Source: Nemophila menziesii
Taxonomy: Eukaryota; Streptophyta; Magnoliopsida; Boraginales; Hydrophyllaceae
Direction of reading: 5' to 3'
DNA length: 64,000 nucleotides
Assembly (NCBI GenBank): GCA_029959085.1
Contig: JARWIR010000021.1
Coordinates: 19,679,620-19,743,619 of the forward strand
This document shows, piece by piece, positions 30,940 to 42,600 of the stretch; position 1 is the first letter of the stretch, and each line of letters begins with the position of its first letter. The notes under the pieces were generated by a model. The model made no database searches. It was given only the letters and a program-made list of their open reading frames with translations, and was not told the DNA's origin. The translations under genes were made by a program, and so were the position numbers.

Positions 30940-31930
30940 CTCAAGGACTTGTCCAGCAAAAAAACTGATCTTAAAAAACTGAAGTACGACATTGTGGATC
31001 ACTTAACTCAAACTGATACGAGATGTGCCACAAAAGACAATATTTTGGATTTCCTTCAAGAAAAAAAGTGCTTCTTTTATCATCGTCTAATGGTATAGTT
31101 TGTTGTCGAAGCTTGCTTCCCAAGAAAGGAATGAATACTATATACATATGCAATCCAGTTACAAGAAAGTGGGTACGAGTAAAACCAAAAAGAGGTAATT
31201 ATTTATTTTGTACTCGATATGATAACCTTGGATTAGCTTTGTACTCTTTCCATTCTTCATCGGGTGCATCTTCAATATTTAAGTTGGTGCATATTTAACG
31301 ATGCTGCAGCAGTCCTTCTTATACATATTCATTTAACATTTACTCGTCTGATACTAACAAGTGGGAATCATCCAAGGAGGTATGCATGGTTGGGTCTAGC
31401 ATGGGAGGAATTGAATGTATTCTCATGTTTAATAATGGTAGGATGCATTGGTTAATAGGAAGATCTGAAATAGAAAAAGAATTGTCTAAGGTATTAGTTT
31501 TGCCTTTTATCGAAGTTTTTTTTTCTTTTGGAGTTCCTTAGGCATATCAGAGATAATCTTCATTTTGTGTTGCATAACCAAACCGAAATTCAAATTTGGG
31601 TTTTAAAAGACTATGAGAAGCCAGCTTGAAAATTAAAGCACTCTCCAAATATAACCCAACTCAAGATTAATTGTAGATGATGTGGTATATGCAAGTACAG
31701 ATCTTCGAGATTATATACAACTTCAGCACTAAAAATTGTGAAATTACATGTCAAGATCTAAGTTTCGGTGTGGTATTTCCATATTGTGCAAGTCTAGTGC
31801 CTCTACATGAGCCTGACTCTTTTGAAAATCGTATCAGCGAGAAGATTAGAATACAAAAGATTTGTAAAGAATCTTTTGAAATTCATCGCAGTGAGAGGAT
31901 TAGAAAACAAAAGCTTCATCAAAAATAATT
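30940..31930 (+). pseudogene. F-box-associated-domain gene remnant, unit 1
   Basis: Frames read LKKLKYDIVDHLTQTDTRCA, then (shifted) LLLSSSNGIVCCRSLLPKKG, YICNPVTRKWVRVKPKRG, LGLALYSFHSSSGASSIFKL, TNKWESSKEV, FNNGRMHWLIG, and lastly FPYCASLVPLHEPDS. The order (SSNGL.CCR, Y.CNP.T..W, a long beta-rich repeat, a C-terminal PYC.SLVP) is that of plant F-box proteins with an F-box-associated domain, which choose targets for SCF ubiquitin ligases. The F-box motif itself is not visible. Several frameshifts and stops. This is the only non-transposon protein remnant in the window; being inside the repeat unit, it was duplicated with it. Confidence 0.55.
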
Positions 31931-31944
31931 ACAGCAGGCACATC

Positions 31945-34755
31945 AAATTGAATTATTGTATAAGCAGGCAGTGGAGGCTAAAAGAGGAATGCAGTAGCAC
32001 AACTTTTATTTTACATTTTCTGATTGTACTCACATTTTCACTCTCTTGATTGTTCTTTATTTCGACCTGATTTTAGACTGCAAAAAAAAGTCAAACAACG
32101 TCATCCACTTCAGGTACCAATACTAACCCAAAAATTTGGGAAACTGTTTAGCATGCAAAAATAACCCCTCACAAAGATTTGAGGTTTTCTCTGGAAATGA
32201 TGCAGTAATGTTATCCCTTGTGGCATGACATTTAACAAAAGGAAATGTGATGTCTCGTAATTTGTAATATAATACAATACTTCTACGATATAATTTAGGG
32301 CTATTTTGATAATGAAATATGAAATTTATCATTTTATTTAGCAGGATTTGAATTCTTAGTTATATATAGATTATTCGTGTTCTAGAGCAATTTAAGGTAG
32401 TTTTGTGTTTTACTTAGAGAATGGAAGATTCAATGATGTAAAGGCTAAACTAGGGATTTTAGAAGTTTATATTAAAATTTATAGAAATGTATTATACTGA
32501 AAACGAAACTTACTTGATTGAAATGTTATGGTCAACGATCTTGTCACTTGAATGATGGAGTTCCTTCACCAAATACATCACCTGTCACACGATACAAAAA
32601 TAAGTATCTAATACATGTTATATAATTGCATATGAATTTTTATTTTCCTTCTTTTCAAATAGTGTTGGAAAAAAATATATTAGTAAAGTACATATAAAAT
32701 ATTTTCAAAATAATATATAGGTATATTGTACACAAAAACGGGTATATTATGTATGTTCATATACCATATTACTTGAATCATATAACAAAAAATGTTCAAC
32801 CTTAAGGGTAAGGATGGGTCGGTTAACCGTCCAAAAGCATACTAAAAAAATCTGAACTGAAAAAAGGTCGGGGTCAAATAAAATTAACCCAATTTATTTT
32901 TTAGGTTTTGAGTTAATCATAATAAAGTAAAGTATTAATTGTACAAATCTTAATATATGTGAAAAATACATTAAAAAACAAATAAATTAAATTTGTTCAT
33001 CTCATGGGCAGAATTTTTATTAGGGGCATACGGGGTTCAGTAACAACACCCCTGAAAAAAAGCTATTTGACTTAATTTCAATATATGTCTCTATATTATG
33101 TAAAATTACACCAAAGTTTCTTATATTACACCTAAAATTGTATTATAGATTTTGATATTATTTTTGAATTAATTACACTATTATCTCTATTTGCATAAAA
33201 TAACCTAGGTTATATACATATAACATATATTCATACAAACTATATAAAATAAAGCTAAATAAGGTAATTTATAAAAGTTTGGGGCCAAGTAAAGATTTGG
33301 AAAACTTGGGGACCATAAGTTAAATTGAAAAAACAAGGGAAATATGCCCACCCCTCCTCCCCTTCCCTCCGCTTCCGCCAACCAATATGTGGCTCCGCCA
33401 CTAGTTCATACATGTAAAGTTTAAAAAAAGACTAAAAAAATTAGTATAATAATATAAATCATAATATAAATCATAATAGATCGTATAGATGTATAAACTA
33501 TAAAATTCATAGATCTGAAATCAAAATCATAAATTCATAACTAACCAAAAGAAACATATGATTTTTTCATCCTTTCTACTTCTTTTTCTTCATCTTCAGT
33601 AGAACTTTTTTCCACAAATATTTCACGATTTTTGTGGTTAGATTTTCACAAGGAGAGAAAGTTGAAGATAAAGGATTTCAAAGAGGGACGAAAGAAGATG
33701 AGATAAAGATACAGAATGTATTAGGGTTGTAGAAAATCACTAAAATAGTATATTATATGGTTCCATAAGGTGAATTGGGTAAGGGCTAGTTAAATGTTTG
33801 GGTCGTGTATTTTGTTAGACGAAAAAATGGGCTGGTTATATTAGTTGGGGCGGTAAGTTCACATTCCCAATTAGGCTACTAACATGTACTTTATACAGCT
33901 CGACAATCCTTTGAAAAAATATATTATTTAAATCACACGATAAAAATAGAATATACATCTAAACATGGGATCAAATGCTTAATACCAGTTAAAAAATTAA
34001 TATTAATAACTTAACCTCAAAATTAATCATTATATATATTAATTGTACACCACATTATAATTTGTTGCCCAAGAAATAGTCTTATGGTGGTGAATAAGAA
34101 CTATGCGAATTAATAATAATCAAACACAAATGACTTAGTTCAACTCAATTTGAAAATATTAAATTTGTTGCAATTAAAATATAGATACATTAGATTTACC
34201 AGAATAGTTATGATATATGAGTAAGAAACTCAATCAAGAATGTAATGTATATACTCGATGCAAGTTTCTAGCCAAAAATCCAATAGAAAAAGACACAAGC
34301 ACTAAGCATGCAATATCTAATTCTAAAATATAGTAAAGAGAGTGGTAAAAAAGTGATACACATGATTTTAAGTGGTTTGACTCATGTAGGCTTAGTATAC
34401 TACCTATGGTCTATTTGACGGTTAGGATTCCACAAGTTATTCAGCTAGAAACTCCCATGTCTCTTGAAAGTTAGAGTCCAAACCTTTACAACCCCTTTTA
34501 AATGAAATAACAACATGTGTTATCACTAAACCAATGAAACCGAGTATACAATATGCCTCCACGATATCACTTTACAAGCTCGTGAATCCTTCACTTATGA
34601 ATCTATACACAATAACAAGTATACAATCTATACTCACAGTATACAACTTCACACACCTGTGAAACTTCACTCATGAATACACCTACATGAGATCTAAACT
34701 ACTCTTATCTAATATATAAAGATCCTACTTCTTACTAGAACAAAATCACCACTAG
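31945..34755. other. AT-rich non-coding end of unit 1
   Basis: Paired almost end to end with 42,580-45,303. Landmarks are GGATGGGTCGGTTAACCG (about 32,815), a decayed stretch ending TGTGGCTCCGCCACTAG (about 33,390), and CACATGATTTTAAGTGGTTTG (about 34,360). No coding signal. The middle stretch could be an old SINE or LTR piece, but no promoter boxes or termini were clear. Confidence 0.5.
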
Positions 34756-34830
34756 AATTTAAGTTGATTCAAATCTATTGGGCTTCTATACTCCTTGATG
34801 AATAGATGAATTAGAAAAAAAGGGATACAT

Positions 34831-35731
34831 TGGTGGTGGGGGAAAAGGTGTGATAAAATAATATATACAAATAAGAGAACTACACCTTACACTACCACAA
34901 TAAACTCTATGCAAGTGAACATGCCGTTTGCAAGTAATAAGTAAGTAAAACAGATATCGATCTCAGGGACTCCGAAAGTTAGTTTATAAATATTGTAATT
35001 ACTAAGTGAAGTAGAAATAGTTGGTAAAATTAAGCGCAAATACACTAAATATTTACTTGGTTTTAATGACTCTAAACAGACTTAAATTAAAGACAAAAAA
35101 GTAAAATAGGATAGACAGAAGCTTATGATAGTTTAGCTTGAGAACTAGCACGTAATCCCCACTAGTCTTGTTCTATGTTTATTACCTAAGGGAGAATAGT
35201 GTGATATACAATAGCCGGGATTCTGAATTCCTCCTAACCTCTTTCCAGGTGGACTTAGGAGGCTCAAAACTTGGTGGTTAAATTAAACCCTAATGACTAT
35301 CTTGTTAGGCAAGCCCTTCCGGATCACTACCGCACACTAGACGACTATGTGGTGTTTCTTTAATTGAATCCCCCTTCCGGGTGTTAACTCAATTACTATG
35401 GTAATCCTATGGGTGCGCGTCACAAGAACTACATACATTATGTCAAAAGCACATAATAGAGAGCTATCAATACTAAATTCAATTCAATGTAAAAGACATT
35501 CCAAATTAAATAACATATAGAAAAAGTCTTGGGTTCATACCCATATGAAAATCTGAAGCTAAAGAAATTAGTTCATAAGAAAGAAATAAGAAAATAGAAT
35601 TACAAACGGGAAGGGTTGAAATGGCATGAACAACTTCCAAGCACTTTCTTTTCTTATCTTCTCTTCATTTAGGCTTTCCTCTTGGTCTTTACAAGATTAG
35701 GGACTGATCAAGGATGATTTCTCTAAGGTAG

Positions 35732-35822
<91 letters not shown>

Positions 35823-36376
35823 ACCTTGGTCGAAATATGAGTAATCCCCAAGTTAAGGAGTCCTGATCTTACCAAAATTCGTATTCCTAACTTGTAGGAC
35901 ATGATAAACCTTTGCATATATTGATTTAGGCATATCTCATTTGTTACTTATCGGAATTTAATGTTTTTATATAGAAACGACCGTGTTTGAAAGATCTATC
36001 TGCTCATATAAAAATTGTCTCTTAATTACAGACCGAATTTCTAAAATCAAATTAATTAGTGGACCTATGTGCATTTTTTGCAACTTCTTTACTTTCCAAA
36101 TATATCCAAACTCTTTCTTTTTAACTTTAACTAAGGGTTTTACTTTACTTTTACTCTTCAAATTAGTTCACATAGGTGTAATAGTTTCCATATACCTAAG
36201 TTCTACACAAATAACACACAAATTACCCGTAAAAGATCACAAAATAGCAAAACACCTAAAACTAGACAAGAAATTGTAAAGTATGATTAAAGGGGGAAAA
36301 TACCAAAATTAAATACTAAATAACCCTGAAATGATGTCTCAATTATAGATTAATATATCACAAATAGGGATACATA
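34831..36376 (-). repeat. Athila LTR, unit 2
   Basis: About 1.55 kb, same ends as the LTR at 77-1,551. It differs mainly by a long TA array (35,734-35,820). Confidence 0.75.
35734..35820. repeat. (TA)n microsatellite in LTR, unit 2
   Basis: About 43 uninterrupted TA repeats at the position of the LTR TATA box. Unit 1 has about 8 repeats (979-995) and unit 3 about 55 (46,280-46,389). Confidence 0.9.
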
Positions 36377-36560
36377 AAGACCCCCAACTGAAAGTTGTAT
36401 CCTCCCGATACAATAAAGATAAGAACAGTAGGGTAGTCAAAAATAAGTATAGAAGAAGAAGAAGAAGAAGAAGAAGAAGAAGAAGAAGAAGAAGAAGAAG
36501 AAGAAGAAGAAGAAGAAGAAGAAGAAGAAAAAGAAGAAGAAGAAGAAGAAGAAGAAGAAT
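36377..36560 (-). repeat. Polypurine tract and (GAA)n tract, unit 2
   Basis: The minus-strand polypurine tract (36,377-36,400) adjoins the LTR. About 50 bp further into the element is a GAA/AGA array (36,451-36,559, about 36 repeats with one AAA interruption). Unit 1 has only four repeats at this place. The long Leu- or Ser-only frames over it are artefacts of the repeat. Confidence 0.85.
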
Positions 36561-38136
36561 AGAAAACAATAAATGATCCTAGAGAAAAATATCTAAAAAG
36601 TCTCATGTAGTAATGTCAAAGAAATAATGCACACATATTCTCAATATACACATAATCAACGATCTATAAATTCAAGTCTAGATTAACTTCGCAATGCCAG
36701 AAGGAGCGCTCTTCAACTTAGTTTGTGTTAACAGCTATATGGTGATAATAGGTACTAATATAGTATCCAATGGTCCACTTACTATGCCCTAATTGTTCCT
36801 CCACCAAGTAGTTAGAAATCCTAAAGTCTTTATGGTTATAACATGGCTTAGGGACGGTATGATATATTTGGATAATGAAAAGTGAGCTTTTGCCTCTCTC
36901 CTCACATTCCATCAATGAATCGCCCTAGAGCTTGAGTTTCATTCGAAAATGTTCCAACTCAACCCAGTTTTTGATGCTATGATTTGCATCACCAAATATC
37001 CCAAATAAAACCTTTTATGATGATTACATAACAAATTCCACTTTGCCAGTCTAAATCTTTTCAATCTTTTTCATATATATTTTTTTCTTTTGTAATGTAG
37101 CTATGACTCTCTTTTTGTATGTGAGATGTCATGCTACTTTTTCACATATTTATTTTCATAAAGTTTTTTCATTTACTTTTAATCTGACAACGGGATACAA
37201 TAATACTCTCATTATCATAAAAAAACTTCACAATTACAATCAAATTCCCAATCCCCATAATTCCCAATGATGAAACGCACCACCCCAAACTCAAGCTCTA
37301 AAACAACTTGTCTCAGTATTTGCGATTCGAGTGCAGGTCATATAGATAATTCCTATAAACTAAGGGATATGTCTTGTAATGTGGTTAATAAAAGGCTTTA
37401 TAAAGGCTTAGAGTGGCTAAGACGAATAGTAATAATAATCAAATAAAAGGCGAGAAGTTAAAAAGGATTCAAGTGGCTTCAATATGAAAGAACTGCCTTA
37501 TTCACTTTTCGAACTACTAGATTTTGTTACTTTTTCACTACTAGTTCATAGACAAGCGGGTTTTAAACTATTTAAAACCTCATGTTCTACACACCAATTG
37601 ACTCTCCCTAAGTTCCAACTTGACACTTCATACTCATTGCTTATTAATCTTCCCTATCTTTTACTACATGTCTGCTCAAAAACACAATACTCACTATAAT
37701 TGACTTAATTAAAACATGCTCAATAGGTACACTCACCATATTCAAACCCTAAATGTTTTTAAATTTTATGCAAAAACGAAAGGAAGATGAGGACAACGAA
37801 TCCCCACCCATAACTCCAAAATGAGTCGTGTCCCCACGAATCGGAAAAGACTCAATAAAGCAATAAAATTTAAACTAACATAAATGTTGCACATAAAGAA
37901 ATGGTAGGGAAGAAAGAAAACATACTCTTTGAGGCTATTGCCTCGCATGATTAATACCAGGATTGGGTGCAATGCTTTCCTTGTATGTAACCTTCTTGTA
38001 TCACCAATTTCACTTTTACTTACATCCTATCATGCTCCATCTCAATCAATCACACTATATAAATCTCTTGTTTTTCATCTTCTCCAACTTCTTTTTAAAA
38101 TATTCACTCATGAGCTAAGGGAAAGTCAAGTACAGA
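36561..38136 (-). repeat. Athila 3' region, unit 2
   Basis: Matches 1,640-3,240. It includes the ORF3 C-terminal remnant at 37,766-37,972 (minus; EYVFFLPYHFFMCNI). It ends at the deletion junction near 38,137, just after the start of the ORF3 N-terminal remnant. Confidence 0.7.
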
Positions 38137-39800
38137 GTTCAAAATATAGTTTTTCTAGGAATGTTATTGAGAACAAGTTGCTTGTTGCTAAGGATGAGGT
38201 GGACAGTGATCAAGAGGATGATGATGGCTATGATCTTGGTGGTAAGTCCATCTTCTCTACCTATTATACTAGGTTTCCCACGGTCCACGCCCTTCACGAT
38301 AGCTCTACAGGAGCATGACAAACATATGGAGATTAAACGGACATGAGTTAGTAATTCAACTCTGAGGGGATGTGTGATGACTCTATTTCAGGTTGCCAAG
38401 AATTCATGAGTTACGCCATATTGAATTTTAGGGGGTTAGTGCGTCGTCGAGAAAACATAGTTTAGTTAATATTATCAAGTATTTCTTCCTTTATGTTTTC
38501 TATATTTTGTAGTCAAAATGAAGACTTTTAAGGTGTCTGCTTTTGTTAAGTTATGAGGGTCTTCTAATTGTTGAGGTTCTGTTGCTCTTGTTGGTGTTAA
38601 GGGCTTGTCTAGGGATATTCTTTTTTGTGAAAGACTAGCGTCAGACTTTCAGTCGTCTTTTCCTTTAATTTATCTTGTCTATCGAATTAGGGTATCTTCT
38701 AGTTTCTTTTTACATTTGATTTTAGTACATGCATGCGCCCAACAAATTTGAAGAGCTCAAATCGCTTTAAAAAGGATTCTATTTGTGGAACTATAACAAT
38801 AGAGATATTCCTTGGATGAATGCAGGGATTTCAATGATATTATGATTTTGGTTTGAAAAACAAGTTGCTAGTCCCACAAATGATTTAGTCATGGCTACCA
38901 TTAAGGAATTTATCTTTAAGAGTTGTTTTGATTGACCTCCCCTGAAAGGTTGCTTCTTTACTTGAACCAACAATCGTTATATTAACTAACATGTGAAAAG
39001 TGATTTTACCAAGTTGTATAAATCAACTCTGGTTCAATATTACCCCAAATGCATTACTTATTGTTACTCTAGTTGTTTTGTCTGTTCACCTCTAATTATC
39101 GATTGTAAGTTCTCCTTTTCTCACCCTTTGGAACGTTTTAGAATGGAACATTTCTGGGTAGATGACCCGATGTGTGAATGGCTGGGTGTTATCTCTTGAG
39201 GATTTCATGGGAAGGTTGGAAGGAAGGGTTCGCCTTATGCAAAAACAAGTCATTACAAATTCTTTTATGAAATTGAGAAAGAAAACTTTCAAGAAAAATT
39301 CTCCTCTCCTTAAAGGTCTTCAAAATAGACTCAAATATCTCCATAATAAAGAATGCATGAGTGAAAGTCTTAATGAAATGAAATATATCACTATGTCATT
39401 GGATGACATTTGGAAATAGTAGGAATCGTATTGGAAATCTCGGCTAAAGAGAAATGGACGATTGAAGGGAATAGGAGCACAGCTTATGAACATGCCTAGG
39501 TTTCTCAAACCATAAACTATAATAGAATCACAAGATTATTGAATGACAAGGATATGTGGCAAGAAGATTTTGGCGGAATCAAGGATGTTTTCATCGTATT
39601 TTATGAAAGAATCTATAATGGTAACCTTCGCTCAGATGGACTTGAGGCGACTGATCTCATCCCTTGTAAGTTCACTCACGAGATGAATTTGGAGCTCTTG
39701 AAATTCCGACCTTGGATGAAGTCAAAGGTGGTGTCTTTCGCATGTGGGAAAGAAGTCTATAGGTTTGAATATGATGTCTGGTGTTTTGTGAAAGATTAAA
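38137..39800 (+). pseudogene. LINE ORF1 end, endonuclease and RT start, unit 2
   Basis: Begins at the end of ORF1 (NVIENKLLVAKDEVDSDQED, DGYDLGGKSIFSTYY). ORF2 then starts with CQEFMSYAILNFRGLVRR, followed by SAFVKL, GSVALVGVKG, and endonuclease pieces (a degraded GDFN region near 38,825; ATIKEFIF; CFFT; KLYKSTLVQYYPKCITY). The RT-approach stretch follows: NDKDMWQEDFGGIKDVFIVF (39,539), DGLEATDLIPCKFTHEMNLE, LLKFRPWMK. It has fewer lesions than the unit 1 copy and no Athila insertion, so it records the empty target site at 38,530-38,534. Stops and frame changes remain, and the catalytic RT core is absent. Confidence 0.6.
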
Positions 39801-39899
39801 AGTATGACTAGATATCATTTTGGGGATTTATAGGACTTATTTGATGGATAATTCCCTATTATTTGGCATACTAGGATTTCTTGTCTAGTTTCAGTTACT

Positions 39900-40700
39900 T
39901 TGTTTCTTTTAGAGATTTTATACGCTAATTGTGTGTTCAATGTGAAGATCTTAGGTTCACAGATGATACGAGATCCCGAGATGATGCGCGGAAGTCAGAA
40001 TGTTAAGGCTAACCCCAAGTCACTGCGTGAAAGACTAAAAAGTCAGTTTGGAAGATCTAGTGTTTTTACTGGTGGAACTTTGAAGTCAACTTACGAGAGT
40101 CACCACGCACATTCGGATAGGATTCAAAGAAAAACCTTTGGGTTCAAGATTGTATTGGAAGGCAGGAGTGCGTGAGAGGTGACGATTTGTAATTTGGAGT
40201 TAAGATGATAAAGGTTTGATATTGTTTTCACGTTGGCTCGAACCAATACCGGTTCATCGAAAATATTTTGGGGTATATTTTGGCCACTTAAATGGGTCCC
40301 ACACTTCCAAAAATTGTTTTGGGACTTTAATACATCATATTTTTGGAATAGAAAAGGAGTTACACAATTTTGGGAGAGCTATACATGCCTGGAGTCAAGA
40401 ACAGAAGAGGAGAAGTTAGGGTTTCCATCATTCCACCAATTTTTACCATTAATTTCATCAATTCTTAGTGTAATTTTTTACTTTTTAAAATTCTAGTATT
40501 AAATATAAATCCTTTAAGCTTTTTATTTTCTTTATTTAGTATAAACTAATTTTCTATTAGCTTGATAAATTCAATAGGTATGAACCCTAGATATTTATGC
40601 TAATGATATTTTCTTAAATTTGAGATATTTTTATTTAAATGAGATTGATGTATTTTTTTGAGTATGAACTTGTATGAATTTTTTATCTTATTATTCATTC
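39900..40700 (+). repeat. LTR-like stretch of unknown family, unit 2
   Basis: Copy of 29,140-29,860. The open frame is kept (39,900-40,175; SVFTGGTLKSTYESHHAHSD and FGFKIVLEGRSA), with about a dozen residue differences and no stop in either unit. Unassigned. Confidence 0.3.
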
Positions 40701-41316
40701 TAAATAGTGAGTTAGCATAACAATGAGACTATCGTTAGATTGCGCTAACCAACAAAAATGAAAAAGCTATATAAAAAGGAAAAAGTTATATAAAAATGAA
40801 AAAGGAAGAAATAATATAATTTTAATTAATTATCATAAAATAATAACAATCAATCACAACAAAAACAACAACTAAAAATATTATTTTTGACAAAAAAGAC
40901 ATATTATTAAACAACGTCATATCATAATTTTGAATTTTGTTAAAACATTCTCGAACATTTTCTAATAGAAAAATTCCAATTATATTCATACACATATCCC
41001 ATGTTTTAAACTTTACAAAAGTAACTAATTTATTAATCTAATGACATGTGTTTGGTTATGATAATCAATGGCTGCGATATAAATATTGGATGGAAGTCTA
41101 TCTAATAATATTAATATTTATAAGAAAGTACACTTTCCTACTTTTCATTTTTCTTCCACATTATTCTGCGGCTCATGATAACTCTTATTATCTTTTTACG
41201 GTCATCTACCACTGGGGAGATCTTCAAGGCTCGATATCTGTTTTTTGGAGAGTCTTCAGGATCTGGTGATTTTTGCTTGCGCAATCCGCTACAACTATAT
41301 ATACAAATAATATTTG

Positions 41317-41360
<44 letters not shown>

Positions 41361-42110
41361 AGGAATACAAATAATATCATACTTAAATTTAAGCTTATAA
41401 TTCTATGGATTAATTAAAAAAATTATACGCTATATACGTTACATGTTATGTGAATATTATAATCACTCATTAAATGATGTGTCAACGACTGAAAATGGAT
41501 ACTAACCTAATTTTATTATTTAACTTTTTTTAGTTAGTTCATACATAACACCAAAAATAAAGACAACCTGTCTGATCCCATTATTTTTCCTTGAAATTTC
41601 AAGATATCTAAAGCTCTCAATTACCAAACAACATTTTCATTTTGAAAGATCAACGCCCAGTCTAACACATTTTGCCGCAGAGTCTGCAATCCCGTTCATA
41701 TCTCTCTTAATGTGTGAGACTCTCCAATTAAGGAACATGTTCATTCATTTCTAGACCTCCTTAATTATAATTACTTAAATCGACTAATGATTATAATAAT
41801 TTGTTTAAATATATCTATAATAAAAATATTATATTGACATTTCATCTTCTTTTCAAAATTTATTAGATCTAACTTCATAGGCTGTAAATCTTGATATGTG
41901 TCGTATGTTCGTACATGATTTAATTATCCTGTTTACTAGGGTGGAATTCAATCCTAATTTATGATATCTTTCATCGGGGAGGAGCAAACTTTATATGTAA
42001 AATTATTTGCATGCATTTGATGAGGAAAAAAAATATTATTTGTCCACATTCTTAAAAGGGTACTTACACCACTAAGACAAGATATCATGCAATCAACTCA
42101 ATAATTTCTT
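40701..42110. other. AT-rich interval, unit 2
   Basis: Copy of 29,861-30,890 plus two blocks absent from unit 1. The block at about 41,240-41,430 holds a TA array (41,317-41,357). Nothing coding is seen. Confidence 0.5.
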
Positions 42111-42114
42111 GCGC

Positions 42115-42600
42115 ATTCATTATGGTAGAGTAGAAGAAACTCAAGGACTTGTCGAGCAAAAAACCGATCTTAAAAAATTGAAGTACGGCATTGTGGATCA
42201 CTTAACTCTCACTGATACAGGATGTGCAACAAAAGACAATATTTTGGATTTCCTTCCAGAAAAAAAGTGCTTCTTTTATCATCATCTAATGGTATAGTTT
42301 GTTGTCGAAGCATGCTTGCCAAGAAAGGAATGTATACTATATACATACGCAATCTAGTTACAAGAAAGTGGGTACGAGTTAAACCTAAAAGAGGTAATTA
42401 TTTATTTTGTACTCTATATGATAACCTTGGATTAGCTTTGTACCCATTCCATTCTTCATCTGGTGCATCTTCAATATTTAAGTTTGTGGATATTAAACGC
42501 TACTGCAACAATCCTTCTTATACATATTCCTTTAACATTTACTTGTCTGGTACTGGTACTAACAAGTGGGAATCATCAAATTGAATTATTGTATAGCACA
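42115..42600 (+). pseudogene. F-box-associated remnant, internally deleted, unit 2
   Basis: Same frames as 30,940-31,372 (LKKLKYGIVDHLTLTDTGCA; LLLSSSNGIVCCRSMLAKKG; IRNLVTRKWVRVKPKRGNY; LGLALYPFHSSSGASSIFKF; TNKWESS), then a jump from the equivalent of 31,372 to 31,945. The ~570-bp deletion lies between short CATC repeats. The C-terminal part is gone. Confidence 0.55.

Larger units (their letters stand above)
1..34755. repeat. Tandem composite unit 1
   Basis: First of three head-to-tail copies. Position 1 is in register with 34,756 and 45,304, and the sequence just before 34,756 matches that just before 45,304 (both end in a shared CAAAATCACCACTAG). Order inside: minus-strand Athila 3' part, plus-strand LINE, LTR-like stretch, F-box-like pseudogene, AT-rich filler. 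Removing the CACTA element (about 6.4 kb) and the Athila element (about 13.9 kb) leaves roughly 14.4 kb. The phase is arbitrary because the window begins inside the array. Confidence 0.85.

Noticed and set aside
32810..33420. Possible SINE or hAT remnant shared by units 1 and 2 (GGATGGGTCGGTTAACCG to GGCTCCGCCACTAG)
   Set aside because: No A/B box pair, poly-A tail, terminal inverted repeat or target duplication could be shown.
36339..36606. Open frames of pure Leu or Ser on the minus strand
   Set aside because: They are translations of the GAA/TTC microsatellite in different frames, with no codon constraint.
41138..41417. Ile/Tyr-repeat frames around 41.3 kb
   Set aside because: Translations of the TA microsatellite; no flanking coding signal.
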